This document shows, in pieces, positions 62,187-64,000 of a stretch of DNA of 64,000 nucleotides (positions are counted from its first letter, which is position 1; each line of letters begins with the position of its first letter). The stretch lies in NCBI GenBank assembly GCA_022775985.1, contig JALFIM010000039.1, positions 1 to 64,000 of the forward strand, read 5' to 3'. Below the pieces are notes generated by a model. That model did no database searches, had not been told where the DNA came from, and saw only the letters and a list, made by a program, of their open reading frames with translations. A program made the translations under genes and the position numbers. This stretch comes from Prevotella sp. GTDB lineage: Bacteria > Bacteroidota > Bacteroidia > Bacteroidales > Bacteroidaceae.

Positions 62187-62250
62187 CATAATGTAAGCTA
62201 CGGCTCGGCAATTGAAACAAGTTCCACTGCCCTCGCACTTGCATTACATC
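62186..62250 (+). repeat. Structured leader element, dispersed copy 3
   Basis: GCATAATGTAAGCTACGGCTCGGCAATTGAAACAAGTTCCACTGCCCTCGCACTTGCATTACATC; aligns to the hisH leader repeats, outer stem ATGTAA/TTACAT. Confidence 0.85.
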
Positions 62251-62271
62251 CGCGTTTAAAATATCTTGATT

Positions 62272-62706
62272 ATGAGAAAATTAGTATTATCATTGCTCAC
62301 GGCATTCATATCGCTCACGGCACTGGCACAACAGGGCGACGGCACATTCAAGGGTTATCTCTACAATAAGGAGTATCAGGTGTTTCTGAAGATAAACTTC
62401 GTTGACAACAACGTGGTGCCCAACGGGCAGGAACTGTTCGGAGAACTGCCTGGTTTCTTCGGCGCGAAACGCGACCCACGCCAATGGCTCATAACCAAAG
62501 CCAGTGTCACAGGCAAGAAATCGGCAAAACTCGACATAATAAACGACTACGGCAGCGAGGATCTCACCGCCACTCTGTCTTACGACGGCAACGGCACCTA
62601 TACGCTGAAACAGGAGTCGGGCAGCAGAATAAAGATAGCTGTAAACCGCAAATGGGTGAAGATACCCACTTCACTGAAGTTTACCAGAGCCGACGAGAAG
62701 GACTGA
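62272..62706 (+). CDS. Secreted hypothetical protein
   Basis: Signal peptide MRKLVLSLLTAFISLTALAQQ; about 20-residue signal and small beta-rich domain. Confidence 0.7.
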   Translation: MRKLVLSLLTAFISLTALAQQGDGTFKGYLYNKEYQVFLKINFVDNNVVPNGQELFGELPGFFGAKRDPRQWLITKASVTGKKSAKLDIINDYGSEDLTATLSYDGNGTYTLKQESGSRIKIAVNRKWVKIPTSLKFTRADEKD

Positions 62707-62721
62707 ACATCACTCCAGGCA

Positions 62722-63855
62722 TCACACCATCATCATGTCGCTCATCACCATATCGCTGACGAACAAGCCCTTACGCGTCAGGCGGAGATGATTGTCATGC
62801 AGCTCGAGCAGCCCGTCGGCCATGCTCTTGCGTGCGCATTTGAGAGCGAAAGCACGATGTCTGTCACTAAGCACTCCAAGATTGAGCCCCTCACAAGTGC
62901 GCATAGCTGTGGTCACAAGGTCGTCATAGTGCGTGTCAGCGTCTATCCGCTCACCCTCCTGCGGCACGATGCCATCACTGACAGACCTCACATACTCTGC
63001 CACATCAGCCACGTTCCAGCAACGTCTTGTCTTTAGGTACGAGTGGGCAGAGGCACCAAAGCCGAGATACGGCACATCATGCCAATAGCTGCTGTTGTGC
63101 AACGAGCGCCGCCCTGGCTTCGCGAAATTGCTTATCTCATAATGCTCGTAGCCATTAGCCGCAAGCATGTCCATAAGCTCGGTGTACATCGCAAGGCAGA
63201 TATCATCGTCGGTCTGTGCCACACGGCCCGACTGGAGCATGGCATACAGCGGTGTGCCCTCCTCGTACATCAGACTGTAAGCCGAGATATGCTCCGGCTC
63301 CAATGCCACAGCCGCCCTCAAGTCGTCGCGCCATTGCGCCAATGTCTCACCGGGGAACCCGAACATGAGGTCTATGCTCACATTGTCGATGCCGGCACGT
63401 CGCACTGCGGCCACTGCCTCAACAGCCTGTCGCGCTGTATGACGGCGGTGTATCATGCGCAGACGCTCATCGCTGAAGGTTTGCACGCCCATGCTTATGC
63501 GGTTTACGCCGCAATCCTTGAGTGCCATTACCACATCACCGCTCACATCGTCGGGATTCATCTCCACCGTTATCTCACGAGGACGACACGTGTATGTCTC
63601 CCCCACTTTTCCTATTATCGCGCACAAGTCATCGACAGGCAGCACCGAAGGGGTGCCTCCACCTATATATATAGTGTCTACCACGCTGTCGCCCATCGGC
63701 GCGAGAGCATCCATTTCACCGCAGCGAAGTTCCATCTCACGCATCAGTGCCTCCACGTATTGCGAGCGAAGCGAAGCCGAAGTGGTGCTATAAAAACCGC
63801 AATATATGCAACGGCTCTTGCAGAATGGTATATGTATATAAATGCCTGTTCTCAT
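62722..63855 (-). CDS. hemW: Radical SAM family heme chaperone HemW
   Basis: GIYIHIPFCKSRCIYCGFYS radical SAM CxxxCxxC, YIGGGTPSVLP. Confidence 0.94.
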   Translation of the reverse strand: MRTGIYIHIPFCKSRCIYCGFYSTTSASLRSQYVEALMREMELRCGEMDALAPMGDSVVDTIYIGGGTPSVLPVDDLCAIIGKVGETYTCRPREITVEMNPDDVSGDVVMALKDCGVNRISMGVQTFSDERLRMIHRRHTARQAVEAVAAVRRAGIDNVSIDLMFGFPGETLAQWRDDLRAAVALEPEHISAYSLMYEEGTPLYAMLQSGRVAQTDDDICLAMYTELMDMLAANGYEHYEISNFAKPGRRSLHNSSYWHDVPYLGFGASAHSYLKTRRCWNVADVAEYVRSVSDGIVPQEGERIDADTHYDDLVTTAMRTCEGLNLGVLSDRHRAFALKCARKSMADGLLELHDNHLRLTRKGLFVSDMVMSDMMMV

Positions 63856-64000
63856 AATGATGACATGTTTTTATGACACGCAAAATTAGCAATAAACTCT
63901 GATTCCACAATATTTTCGCACCCAACAAAAATACGATTTATGCGCAAACACACGTCTGCTGACATACACACCACCGCATTTTCCGTCATCACGCCGCCGA

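Noticed and set aside
1-64000. Defence island, phage, ICE or biosynthetic cluster
   Set aside because: No integrase, transposase, restriction, toxin-antitoxin, NRPS/PKS or phage structural ORFs seen; coding content is ordinary core metabolism

Overview
Contiguous chromosomal window from a Bacteroidales-type genome. This is inferred from TAnnTTTG -7 promoter boxes, a fused FeoA-FeoB, an LpxC-FabZ fusion, a malic enzyme-phosphotransacetylase fusion and class III FBPase. It is mostly housekeeping: pepD, ileS, lspA, nadC, a Fur/PerR-type regulator plus rubrerythrin, hisH-hisA-hisF-hisIE-ftsE-lysC-lysA, fbp, ispE, maeB, xseAB, ilvE, ferritin / feoAB, a P1B ATPase, two tRNA-Lys, PBP1A, miaA-lpxA-lpxC/fabZ, lpxD, pyrF-prfA-purM-aroE-menG-purC-phoH, glycogen phosphorylase/synthase and hemW. 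I saw no transposase, phage module or CRISPR array. The unexplained structure lies in the intergenic DNA. (1) A dispersed family of about 90-105 bp elements is built from 21-23 bp quasi-palindromic units (consensus about TGCRAAAYGGGCCRTTTYGCA), with six copies, all in long intergenic gaps. (2) A 66-bp structured element sits directly at TAnnTTTG promoter boxes, in tandem upstream of hisH and once upstream of a secreted-protein gene; its outer stem shows three compensatory base-pair changes between loci. (3) A 134-bp intergenic structure near position 1600 has mutually exclusive stems and a T-rich tail (attenuator-like). There are also several palindromic operator candidates and an internally deleted SDR gene remnant. 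All calls are by eye; no searches were run.
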